A program made the translations under genes and the position numbers. A DNA stretch of 64,000 nucleotides from Planococcus citri (taxonomy: Eukaryota > Arthropoda > Insecta > Hemiptera > Pseudococcidae), in assembly GCF_950023065.1 (NCBI RefSeq), contig NC_088679.1:30194001-30258000 (forward strand). The letters run 5' to 3'. Every line of letters starts with the position of its first letter. The stretch's first letter is position 1. Below the pieces are notes generated by a model. The model was not told the DNA's origin and did no database searches. It was given only the letters and a program-made list of their open reading frames with translations. This document shows, one piece after another, positions 21,048-31,600 of this stretch.

Positions 21048-21470
21048 TGTACGATATATCAACAAACGTCGAAATATCTGACTCAATATTGAAATGCATC
21101 AACCAATTCGACTGACTAAAAAACATAACGACTTTAATAAAATAAATGAAAATATTTATTTTAACAGGTCGTTGACCTAAATCAACAGACCAAACGATTA
21201 TACAAAAAGAGCAAACGCTCGATGACTTTCTTATACGATGAACAAATCAATATTAACGCGAACGAACTTATTAACTAACGAAAACAACGAAAAAACAACG
21301 ATAATTTAACAGCCAACAGTTTACGCGATTTTACGAAAAGAACAAAATTTCATTAAAAACATAACCAGCGATATTTAGAATTCGCGAAACGATTTTTATT
21401 TTTATTTAAAAATAAAAACTAAAAATTACCGAGCATAAACGTTACGGTTACGTTACCAATTTTGCCAACA
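21048..21470 (-). repeat. 5' LTR of the Copia element
   Basis: A 423 bp LTR beginning TGTTGG and ending TACA on the minus strand. It should carry the element's promoter. It is followed on the plus strand by the AAAAC duplication. Confidence 0.95.
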
Positions 21471-21828
21471 AAAACAGAAAATTTTCATCACTGGTCTGGA
21501 AAAATTGAAAAAAATTGTAGAAACCAAAAAGAACCATTTCATGAATTGGTTGTTATTGGTTATGGTTTGGTTACATTTGAAAATTGAAATGGTTCTTGTG
21601 GTTGTGGTTTTCTCCAAAGAACACAACTATTTGGTGGTTTTGGTTTTTTCAGTCCAATTTTTTTTCCAACATACATATTGGTTTTTTGTTATGGTTGTTT
21701 TTGAAATGTACAGAAAGAAGTCGAAATGGTTGTGGTAGTGGTTAAAACCAATTGAAAAACAATGGTTGTGGTGGTTTTATTTGGTTTTGGTTTTGGTGGT
21801 TTCAAGCCCTGTGGCGGGGCGGGCGGGC

Positions 21829-22690
21829 TCGAGTAGATGAACAAAAAACGTATGATAAGTTGCCTATCTTGTAAAATGAAGGCGCTACGTGCTCCGCAAA
21901 ACTAGAAATTTACCAATTTTGAAAAATTCATCAAAAATAAGAAAACGTTTGAATCATTAAAGCGATGTCTCTAACCCATAGTACTCGAGTGGACGAACAA
22001 AAAAAGTTATTATGACCAATTGCCTATCTTCAAAATTGAAGGGGCAAGCACAATTTCAAAATTTAAATTTAGGGCACTCGAAATTTGGAAATTTTGAATC
22101 AGGTTTGCCCCTTCAATTTTGAAGATAGGCAATTGGTCATAATAACTTTTTTTGTTCGTCCACTCGAGTACTATGGGTTAGGTTAGGGGCATCGCTTGAA
22201 TGATTCAAACGTTTTCTTATTTTTGATGAATTATTCTTCAAAATGGGTGAATTTTAGTTCAAAAATGGGGTAATATCTTCAATACACAGATGGTAAGAAA
22301 ATGTTTGAATCGTTCAAAGGATGTCCCCTTACCCATAGTACTCGAGTGGATGAACAAAAAAAGTTATTATGACCAATTGCCTATCTTCAAAATTGAAGGG
22401 GCAAACCTGATTCAAAATTTCCAAATTTCGAGTGCCCTAAATTTAAATTTTGAAATTGTGCTTGCCCCTTCAATTTTGAAGATAGGCAATTGGTTATAAT
22501 AACTTTTTTTGTTCGTCCACTCGAATACTATGGGTTAGAGGCATCACTTAAATGATTCAAACGTTTTCTTATTTTTGATGAATTTTTCAAAATTGGTAAA
22601 TTTCCAGTTTTGCGGAGCACGTAGCTCCTTCATTTTACAAGATAGGCAACTTATCATAATAACGTTTTTTGTTCGTCTACTCGAGTTGGA
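21829..22690. repeat. Foldback core of the CAGGGTGTT element
   Basis: The outer arms at about 21829-21925 and 22588-22690 are reverse complements and contain CGCTACGTGCTCCGCAAAAC and its complement. Two internal near-palindromes (21983-22188 and 22340-22535) are built from TTGCCTATCTTCAAAATTGA and its complement, with ACTCGAGTG boxes. There is no coding sequence. Confidence 0.8.
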
Positions 22691-22926
22691 TCTATTGTGA
22701 AATTACTGTCCACGCTTTATTTAACACCCTGTATACCTACTGATTTTTGCAGGATTAAAATAATTATTAATTTTCTATCTTTTTAATTTATTCAATCAAT
22801 ACTCCAAGTAGATGAATTTTTCAGCATATTTCACTATTTAGACTTTAGAGGTGGCCGTGGCCGAACGAAATTTTGTTGTCATCGTTGCACTTTAATATTT
22901 TTTAATGCGGATTATTCTCATTTCAG

Positions 22927-23070
22927 ACAGCTGGTTATAATTTTAACTATTTCAAGGATGTCATTATTAAAAATGAAATTTTGATTAAAAATTTCCAAGT
23001 TTCGAGCGATTTTTATGCCTTGAAAGTAGGCAACTTCTCTGACACCTTCAAACAAATTCGTGTTCTCCAT
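22927..23070 (+). pseudogene. Possible orphan exon or gene fragment
   Basis: An open stretch preceded by a good acceptor (TCTCATTTCAG) and ended by a possible donor (GTATAA). It reads TAGYNFNYFKDVIIKNEILI and continues NFQVSSDFYALKVGNF, a protein-like composition unusual for this AT-rich neighbourhood. I do not recognise it. It lies between the transposon block and gene A. No partner exon is apparent, so it may be a leftover of a broken gene or a chance open frame. Confidence 0.25.
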
Positions 23071-23406
23071 GGTATAAAATTGTTCTTTAACTTTGGTTAC
23101 TGCAAATCATTAACAATATTTGTCTATACAACAATCATAGAGGCTATCAGAATGAAGAAAAAATAGCTAACAAATTACATAATTCACATTCAACGAAGTA
23201 ATACAAATATTCATGGGAAGGCATAAATGTAAACAGTGATAGTCATTCAATAATAAAATAGATAGGTACTTGATATTACACAAAAGGAACCACAAATTGA
23301 TAGAAGTTAACGAACTATTGCTACAATAACAATAATACAATTTTGATGAAAAACACAATTCACACAATTCATCAATGTTCATAAAAGTAATGCATATTAT
23401 TTTTTA

Positions 23407-25230
23407 TCAAGTCGATTGTGGCACACCAGTAAGACAATCAAAATAAGAAATTTTCGGCAGAACTTTCTCAGTCACAGATTTATGAAGCCAATGTTTAATC
23501 AGAAGTTCAAGGTAATCAGAAAGAATACTATCGATGAAATTCTTTTCTTCTTCGTCTTGATTTTGTTCAGACGTAACGACACGTACTTGTCCTAAATTAA
23601 CTTGAACGGACGTTTTAACCAAATTAAGCCCTATATTTTCGGGCTCCAATACAGGCTTCATTTCGCATCGAATTTCAAAATAACCTACACTAAACGAATA
23701 CGTCAACGAAGGACTATTATGTTGCGTGGAATTATAACTCCATTTCATTTTACCATGTAACAAGTCGGTAATGAATCGAAATGATAATTCATTTCTGCAG
23801 GGTAAATTTTGAAAGTTTTGAAAAGAGACGTCCCAAATTTGGAAATCGATCTGGCTGAAATGCGTAAGATTCTCGATTATGGCCGGACCGACGGCTAGAT
23901 CTACGGTATTCCACGAATCGTTATTTATATCGGGTATTACGTATATTTCGCTGATTGTTTGGTCTTCGGTGTCTTGAACTTTCGAGCAACGAGTTGTCAC
24001 GTTCATGATAAGTTGCACTTGTAGATTGAGCTGAGCTGCGAAGAATTTCTCTAAAGAATGTTTTATTTCTGCGATAACTTCGGGTAACTTGGTGTAAATT
24101 AGTTCGTGGTATTCTGGGTCTATGTGTAGGCCGAACTGTTGAAAGAAAAATGATTATAGTACTATAAGGTGTACCTAATACCTAATGTATGTTAGATTTA
24201 GGGTATCGAATGTTCATTTTACCTCGGATATTTCATTAGATATTTTGGCGAACGTGACTTGATTCGAGGCGGTGTTATTTTCATCCATTCCCATTTGGCC
24301 TATCAAAGTGCCATTTCTCAAAATACCCCAGACTGCTCCTCTAGATGAAAGTATTTCTGGTTCTGTAGGTGTTATAGTTGCATTGAATGATACACTGATA
24401 TCAGGCAAGATGACATGGATCTAGAGTAGAGTTTCATATGTGCGTGGAAAATCAGTGAAATAAGAAAGATAGGTACCTAGACTTACGAACCCATTGAATT
24501 GGTAATTATATGTACTTACGGTAGTATTTCCAGTTGCATTACACTGTATAAGTGTTGAAAACTTAGGACTGTCGTGATCATCCGCGTACGAGCTATTTAT
24601 CATGAAATTATCGAATAAAATTTTGCCTACTTCACCAAGATCAATTTCAATGATCTTCTTTTCAAACAGGTAATCATAGGTGGTGAAATGCACGGCTCGA
24701 AAAGAACTATAATTTAATGAATATTTCAGTATAGTGTTTACTATATTTTCTTCTATCTTGATGTTCGCGTTGATCTCCGAGAGTATTATATCTTCGATAG
24801 TCATTCCTTCTGTTTTATCGTATACTCTTGCGGGAAGAGGTGTAGGTTTTGATTTAGTCGCAGGTTGAGATGCTGGTGATGTGGTCAGAGATATTGGAGT
24901 GGTTGTTGTGAGACGTGGTGTTTGATTAGATGGAGTGTTTTGAGCGGACTGGTTTAGTTGTGGAGATTCTTGTGCAGCTGGAAAATAAATAGGAGCCGAT
25001 CATTAAGGTGTCTTGAAAATATCCAACTGGCACTAGCTGTTTCCATCAATTTTATCCCCCCCTCCTCCTCCCACGATTCACTAATGATACCTACATTCGA
25101 GTACTAAATATTAGTAATGGCTTCAAACTTTGACTAAAAAAATTTCTAATGGGTGCGAGGTAAAATACAAAATATACATACCGATGATTTTGAAAAACAA
25201 CGCATAAATAAAAAGAAAATTACACTTCAT
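23407..25230 (-). CDS. Array gene A: secreted two-domain TULIP-like protein (divergent member)
   Basis: Four exons on the minus strand: 25230-25182, 24977-24520, 24420-24223 and 24135-23407, with GT-AG ends and phases 1, 0, 0, giving 477 residues. Exon 1 is a signal peptide (MKCNFLFIYALFFKIIG). Exon 2 opens with a Thr/Pro/Gln-rich linker, then the helix IEDIILSEINANIKIEENIV and the first domain. Exon 3 is the family's strand-rich block (HVILPDISVSF). Exon 4 is the second domain, with helix YHELIYTKLPEVIAEIKHSL, the family's Ile-Tyr-Val-Ile-Pro and GPAIIENLTHF motifs, and a C-terminal amphipathic helix. It lacks the first family cysteine and has extra ones (PCRN, RCEM). It is the only member on the minus strand, divergent from B. 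The TULIP assignment (takeout/JHBP or mite allergen 7 type, lipid carrier) is inferred from pattern, not from a search. Confidence 0.75.
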
Positions 25231-25965
25231 TTTTATTCAAGAAATTAAGTATGGTACTTCTGTACGTACTAGGTATTCAATTATGAACAATAACCGTTTA
25301 AATTATAAAAGATTCGATTGAGTTATTATAATCACAACCAATACATCTTTTGGAATACTTTGCGTCAAAACGTTCCGATAAAAAAAATGATTTTAAAATT
25401 TGTCTCGATGCGAATACCGGTGAATAGACGTGCTTAACTGATTGCTCTTGGGCTTTTTCATACCTTTACCTATTCTATTGCTTATAAGATGCGGACGGTG
25501 AAGAAATGCATCATGCAAAGTAATACAAAAAGATTTCACCTACACATGTAAAAGCATTGCGTGAAAAATTTCTACATTTTTATTCACCTCGATGCAGTTT
25601 GAGTAATGAATTATGATTTACAAAATATCTTACAGGTAGATCGTAGCGTAATCTCGTGCTACTTCATCTGTCTTTGATTTCAAAATACAACTGACGCGTT
25701 TCAGTTCCTAATAAAATCGAGATGAAGAAGTTTTCTAACCAATTCAAGATTTCTTTCAAATCCATGGTCAGTTTTCGGTGCTCGACGCTCATCAATTCAA
25801 AATTTCAAAAAAGATTCATTTTATAGGAAAAAAAAATTACAAAGTGAAGAACCAATAACGCTCAATTTCGAGCTCATTTACATGCTTATAGTGGCCTCGA
25901 ATTGAAGATAAAACGTAATTTAAAAATACCTACTTTCGTAGACGAATTTTTGCCTGAAACCTCCA
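25231..25965. other. Upstream region of gene A, nothing recognised
   Basis: AT-rich spacer that should include gene A's promoter. I see no ORF or strong repeat. Confidence 0.4.
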
Positions 25966-25969
25966 AATT

Positions 25970-26419
25970 CAGGGATTTCCAGCCAATCATTGATTGGCTT
26001 TTGGCTATCAGCTTTTAGCTTGATTTTCATTGGCTTAAATAAAGCTGGCTATTGGCTGGCAAAATTTCATCGGCTGACGATTGGCTGGCTTTTGGCTTAG
26101 TTACAAAAACAAAAATGCATGTGACCCCTCAAAATACTCATTATGATGCGTAGATGATTGTTAAAAGGGACAATTTCATTTCTTTGGTATCAGTGAGTTT
26201 AAGACGTGAGTTGTAAGTGAAAAAAAAATAAAATATGAAAAATTTTTTTTAAAAAAATTGAAAAATTTGAAAATTATTTCAAGTTCATTGGCTTTTGGCT
26301 ATTAGCTATTGGCTGGAAAATTTTCATTAAGCTAGCTTTTGGCTATTGGCTTAAATACCATTGGCTTGCATCGGCTATTGGCTATTGGCTTTCAGCTATT
26401 GGCTGGCTGGAAATCCCTG
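25970..26419. mobile_element. hAT-like MITE filled with GGCTATT repeats
   Basis: Terminal inverted repeats CAGGGATTTCCAGCCA (25970-25985) and its complement (26404-26419). The inside consists of ATTGGCTATTGGCT and AGCTTTTGGCT phrases at both ends, with an AT-rich centre. CCTCCAA stands near the left end and directly after the right end and may be a remnant of the target duplication. The CAGGG ends suggest the hAT group. Confidence 0.65.
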
Positions 26420-26727
26420 CCTCCAATCAAAAATCAGGCATTTTCAAGAGAACAGATGAATTCGTTGAGATTTTGACTGCGAGAATCAATTCGTCGTACC
26501 GGAAAACTTCCTTTCAAACTCCCTTTTGCCGAAATTTCGACTCGATCAGCTAACCAAAAGTTTTATTCTGAAAAAAAAATTGAAAAAAAAATTGTTACTT
26601 ACTTAAGTACTCAGCTTTTAATTAAAAAAAAAAAAAAAAAAAGGTCGCTGAGTCCGAATCTAATATTAGTATATTAGTGTTTGCTGCTTGTAAATTTAAG
26701 CTCAGCTAAAGATGTTCTAATCTATTA

Positions 26728-27925
26728 GCCCAGTCAAATTACGATTTGACCCGGACATAATTGGGATCAAAGGTTTTTTTTGCGAATATTGTCTAGGATG
26801 GTGTAGTGAACAACATACTAAAAGCCCCCGCCCCTACCCCTTGAGCTAATCCCCCCACAGTGGATCAAAGCCCCCCAAATCCGTTTTTTGTCAAAAAATT
26901 ACTTTTGAGGAAAATGAGCACTGATTATTTAATCTCTCCTCAAATACCTATCAAATGAGCTATCAACCAACTCCCTAGCCCCAAGGGGGGCGCTACGACC
27001 CCTCACAGTGATGTGATTTCAATTTCATGACTTTGGGTCTTGAAACCTGTTCTAATCGATCAAATAAAGTCAAACTTGGAGAATGAGATTACTTTGGGAC
27101 CTAAAGTCGACCCCTAGGGTGGGGGAGGGTCAAATTCGAAAATTACGGTAAGGTCATTTTTTGGAGGGCCATAATATGGTACCAAATGAATGAAAATGGT
27201 CCAAAATCATATGATTGGTCAGTACTCCCATTGTGATCAACATATCCAAATTTCAGCTTCCTAGGTCATTCCCACTCCATTTAAGGCGGAATTAAGGTGG
27301 AAAACCCCTCATTTTACCCCTATTTTCGGTTTTCTCCTCCTTGAAAGAAGTGGGGATGACCTAGGAAGCTGAAATTTGGATATGTTGATCACAATGGCAG
27401 TACTGACCAATGATATGATTTTGGACCATTTTCATTCATTTGGTACCATATTATGGCCCTCCAAAAAAAATGACCTTACCGTAATTTTCGAATTTGACCC
27501 TCCCCCACCCTAGGGGTCGACTTTAGGTCCCAAAATAATCTCATTCCCCAAGTTTGACTTTCTTTGATCGATTAGAACCGGTTTCAAGTCCCAAAGTCAT
27601 GAAATGTAAACTTATTGAAATCACATCACTTTGAGGGGTCGTAGCGCCCCCCTTGGGGCTAGGGAGTTGGTTGATAGCTCATTTGATAGGTATTTGAGGA
27701 GAGATTAAATAATCAGTGCTCATTTTCCTCAAAAGTAATTTTTTGACAAAAAACGGATTTTGGGGGGATTTGATCCACTGTGGGGGGATTAGCTCAAGGG
27801 GTAGGGGCGGGGGCTTTTAGTATGTTGTTCACTACACCATCCTAGACAATATTCGCAAAAAAAAACCTTTGATCTCAATTATGTCCGGGTTCACCCATTT
27901 TTTCCCGCTACCTATTTGACTGGGC
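26728..27925. mobile_element. 1.2 kb palindromic foldback element with TA target duplication
   Basis: Ends GCCCAGTCAAAT and ATTTGACTGGGC, flanked by TA on both sides. The arms, about 540 bp each, are nearly perfect reverse complements (for example TCGACCCCTAGGGTGGGGGA near 27109 and its complement near 27483). The spacer between them, about 27290-27345, is unpaired. There is no ORF. The TA duplication points to a Tc1/mariner-type transposase acting in trans. Confidence 0.85.
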
Positions 27926-28697
27926 TATATATAGGTAACTAGGTACTTATTTCATAAATTATCCATTTTTCATTTTTTTAAAAAATAATGAGCATGTATA
28001 ATTACAACATTTTTACGCTCAGTTTCTGGGAGTTAGTTTGATCAAATTAATTTTTTTAATTAATTTGTTCAATAATACCTAATTTGTATGTAATTATTAT
28101 TATTTACCTATAATCAAAAAAAAAAAATTGTTTCCTGGTAGGGCTGATTTTAACGCAGATATATCTGTAAATTACCTATATACATTATTATTTTCTATAC
28201 AAGTACCTATAAATAAACTACGCTGTAAAATATTCCATTTATTTGATAACCCCATTAGTTTTGAAGGAGTCCAATTTGTTCAACTGAACAATGAATAATG
28301 CGCATATCTGCAACATGCAAAAGAGATGACTTTGATAATATTTCATTTTTAATTATACCACCGGGATAACTTCGTACATATGTATTAATTAACGAACTAA
28401 TAAGATAATACAATATAGGTACCTATCAGCAATGATCAATAAGTCTGAGCAGACTTATTATCAGAAAAATACACGAAAAATAATTAGATATTTGATTGTT
28501 TAAAACATTGAACTAATCAAAACTCATTTTCGATTTCTTTTAGGCGAGATAAACATGTAAGAGTAGACGAAATAAATAAATATGTACAATAATTGTACAT
28601 ATAAATACTGATTTACCAAAGTAGGTACCTTCACAACTTCGAACTACTGTGTGTAATTTTGTTCTTTGACTACGTTGATTATATAAAATATAACGCA
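27926..28697. other. Upstream region of gene B
   Basis: AT-rich, with a short perfect hairpin near 28438-28460 (AATAAGTCT-GAGC-AGACTTATT). A TATAAAA-like stretch lies just before the gene B ATG (near 28680). No ORF. Confidence 0.4.
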
Positions 28698-31600
28698 ATG
28701 AAATTTTTGACTACAGTGCTTCTAAGTTTATTTTGTTTTAATTTTGGTAAGTAGTGTACTTAAACTTATTATAAACATTCATATTTTTCATTCTCCTGTA
28801 AAATTGAGAAAGAAATGCTAATGTGTTTAAGAACGAGTAATTTTTCATTCTTTTTTTCGAAAATAATCGCCGAAGAAAAAGATTTTGGATTTGAACTGTT
28901 GGAAATAATAATTTTTGAAAGATGATTTTGAGTTTATTATTTATGTACTTCGGCATTGAGTTTCATTTTGGCCATTTTTATGGCTATTTTTCCAAGAACT
29001 GGATTTAAAAACTTACTAGAAGCTCCAAAACGACTGGTATAAGGTCAAAAATAGGATGTAAAGCAAATTTTAACCTCTTACCTCAGTTTGATCAAACTTA
29101 AAGTTTTTTTTTCAAGGAAAGTGAACTCAATTTTAATTTTTTTTTAATTCGTCGAAAATCAAAAAATGAAATACAATGTTTAAAATTTCATTTTGTGATG
29201 GTGTACTTTTTGATATTCTTCTAATACTTTTTTGTGAAGTCCAAAAATTCTTCTGCGAGTGAGCATCAGCATACCTACCATCCTTGAAAGGAATATCAAA
29301 AAATGTGCATGAATTTTTTTTCTGGTTTTAGGCACCATTCAGTATTTGGGCCTAAACTTAAGTATCAAGTACTTACTTACCTAAGCCATACAACCTTGTG
29401 AATTCAAATTCCGATTCAACGCTATAAAATTTAACTATAGCCTCCAAAGTGCGGTTTACCTTGCACTTTGGACGGAATTGAATAAAAATTGAATTCGGTA
29501 AACCTAACTTCATTTTATTTTTTCTTAGATGGAAGCGGTGGTCAAATTAATCTCAATCAGCCATTATTAGAGGTAGGTAAAATTAATTATTGAACCTTGA
29601 ACTTTTAAATTAATTTTACTCTTTTTCTTTCTCATGCTTCCCTTTCTTCTCTAAGATTGTTCTCTTTCATCTAGCAGTTCTTTTTTCTTCTTGTTTTTTT
29701 TCTTTTACTCTCTTTTCACTCTCGAAAAAATTTTAAAAACGCATTTTTCTCTTCCACCCAATTTCTTTTCAACTATGATAGACAGGCCTATTAATTCATA
29801 ATTTCAATGATCGAAAAAACGTGCTTCGACAGCATTCTTTGTCCATGGGAGAGCTCTCTCTCTCTGCAGCTAACAGTTTTTAATCCATCATGCATCGATG
29901 TAAAAATGCATGATCATGCAAAATTTCAGGCGTATAAATTTAAATTGATACGCCTATTTTTTCACTCAAATGAGTGAAAAAATCAAAATTTTACCGAATT
30001 GATCAGAAAACCATGAATTTTGTATACATTCTATTTTTAACTCTCCCCCCCCCCTCTCAACCATCTCTCAACCGATTGGAAACAGCTTTGAATTATTCTG
30101 AGTAATTCTGGAGTCTCCAGCCAATTTTCAACTCTTTTTGACAATTTAAACCGAAAACGAGTCTTCTTTACAGTTTTGATAAAGAATAAGATTTTTTGTG
30201 ATTTTCGCAACAAAAAAAATGTTCATAAAATGAATGGTAGAAAAAAAATAATTTTGCGAAAAAAAAACCAATACTTCCTGAAAATGTTAGCCAAAATAGA
30301 GGATTTTCAGCAATTTTGACAAAAATATATTTTTTAGCAATTTTGGTAAGTAAGAAAACTAGCTTTTTAGGTAATTTTGACAAAAAGTTGATCACTCTTA
30401 CAGTTTTGACCAAAAAAGTAGGATTTTTTGCAATTTTAGCAAAACCTTGATAATTTTGATAAAAAATAGTTTTTTTTACGTCGAAAAAAGCGAGACTGCG
30501 ATATCTAGAAATTTCGACAATAAAAAAAAGGAGTTTTTCTGCAATTTTGGCAAAAAAGTACCTAACACTCTTTATGTGATTTAAAATTGTTTCTTTTGCA
30601 ATTTTTATTTTCTTTAAAAAAAAAAAACATATTATTTTGCGGCAAAAAAGCAAGTTTTTGTAAATTTTGACAAAACAGTTTTTTTACGGTGTTTTTGGCA
30701 AAAAAAACAAGGCTTTTTGGCAATAGCGATAAAAAAATATGATTTTTTCACAGATTTGACAAAAAAGTAGATTTTTTTACAATTTTGTCAAAAAAATCAA
30801 AACTTTTTTGGTAATTTAATTTTGATCAAAAACTGATCTTTTTTAGAAAATTTGACCAAAAAAAGCAATTATTTTGCGGTAAGCAAGACGGTTTTTAGCT
30901 ATTTTAGCAAATATAAACCTCTGACCATTTTGATAAAAAATAACTCAGTCATTTTGATAATTTTGACAACAAACAGATTTCTCTTGAAAATTTTGAAAAA
31001 AAAGTAAGTTTTTCGAAAATGAGCAGAGATTTTATCATTGTATGATGCATATTCACGTATTTGACAGAACAACGAATCGGCTCAAGGTTCATCTGTATAT
31101 GCCACCGCCACACCTGCTTCTGCGTCAGACTCTCTGGAGACCATTTCCATTCAAGATTTATTATTATCCGGTGTAGATGGAAATGAGAAAATCAAGAAAA
31201 GAATCATCAGCGAAATAAAGGATTTTCCTAAGAATTTCAGAGATTACCGAAAGCCAATAGTTTTCACAACAGCGGATTACTCTTTTCCTAAGAAGTTGGT
31301 CAAATATGATATGGATAAAGGATACATTGTCTTTCGTGATGTAAGCGTATCTCAATGGTACGATTATAGCGAAAATGCAAACACCGTATTTTCATATTCT
31401 ATGACTTGTGATCCGCCATCGACGGCTAAAGTAATAAAATTTTCAAAATTGGTTTAATCACCTATACCTACAATCATACCAAAACGACAATTTTTTTTAA
31501 CATGTTTTCAGATACGCGTGGCATTACCAACGAATTTGAAATTCGTATCCAATTTTTCAATAACACACCCACTAGTTGAAACAACAAAGCAAGGAGTAAT

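Larger units (their letters stand above)
15438..21470 (-). mobile_element. Complete Copia (Ty1) LTR retrotransposon, 6033 bp
   Basis: Two LTRs of 423 bp that appear identical by eye flank gag and pol on the minus strand. A perfect 5 bp target duplication AAAAC is present at 15433-15437 and 21471-21475. The LTR has TG..CA ends (TGTTGG..GTACA in element orientation). A primer binding site, a short polypurine tract and uninterrupted gag and pol frames are all present. It looks like a young insertion, possibly still active. It interrupts the GGTTTT-rich element. Confidence 0.95.
15081..21812. mobile_element. hAT-like MITE filled with GGTTTT-type repeats, split by Copia
   Basis: The left part (15081-15437) and right part (21471-21812) are dominated by GGTTTTGG, GGTTGTGG and GGTGGTTTT phrases. 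The ends read CAAGGGCTTAAAACCA on the left and, as the complement on the right, CAGGGCTTGAAACCAC. These CARGGC ends resemble hAT termini, but I do not find a matching 8 bp target duplication. The interior codes for nothing. Confidence 0.5.
15033..22735. mobile_element. Nested element with CAGGGTGTT termini
   Basis: The left end TATACAGGGTGTTGAATAAA (15033) matches the complement of the right end (TATACAGGGTGTTAAATAAA read inward from 22735). Identity is high over about 45 bp. TATA stands directly outside both CAGGGTGTT ends and may be the target duplication. Only the termini and the foldback at 21829-22690 belong to this element. The rest is later insertions. No transposase remains. Confidence 0.6.

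Noticed and set aside
30168..30653. 161-codon minus-strand frame in gene B intron
   Set aside because: Repetitive Phe/Lys/Leu text from the degenerate AATTTTGNCAAAAAA repeat.
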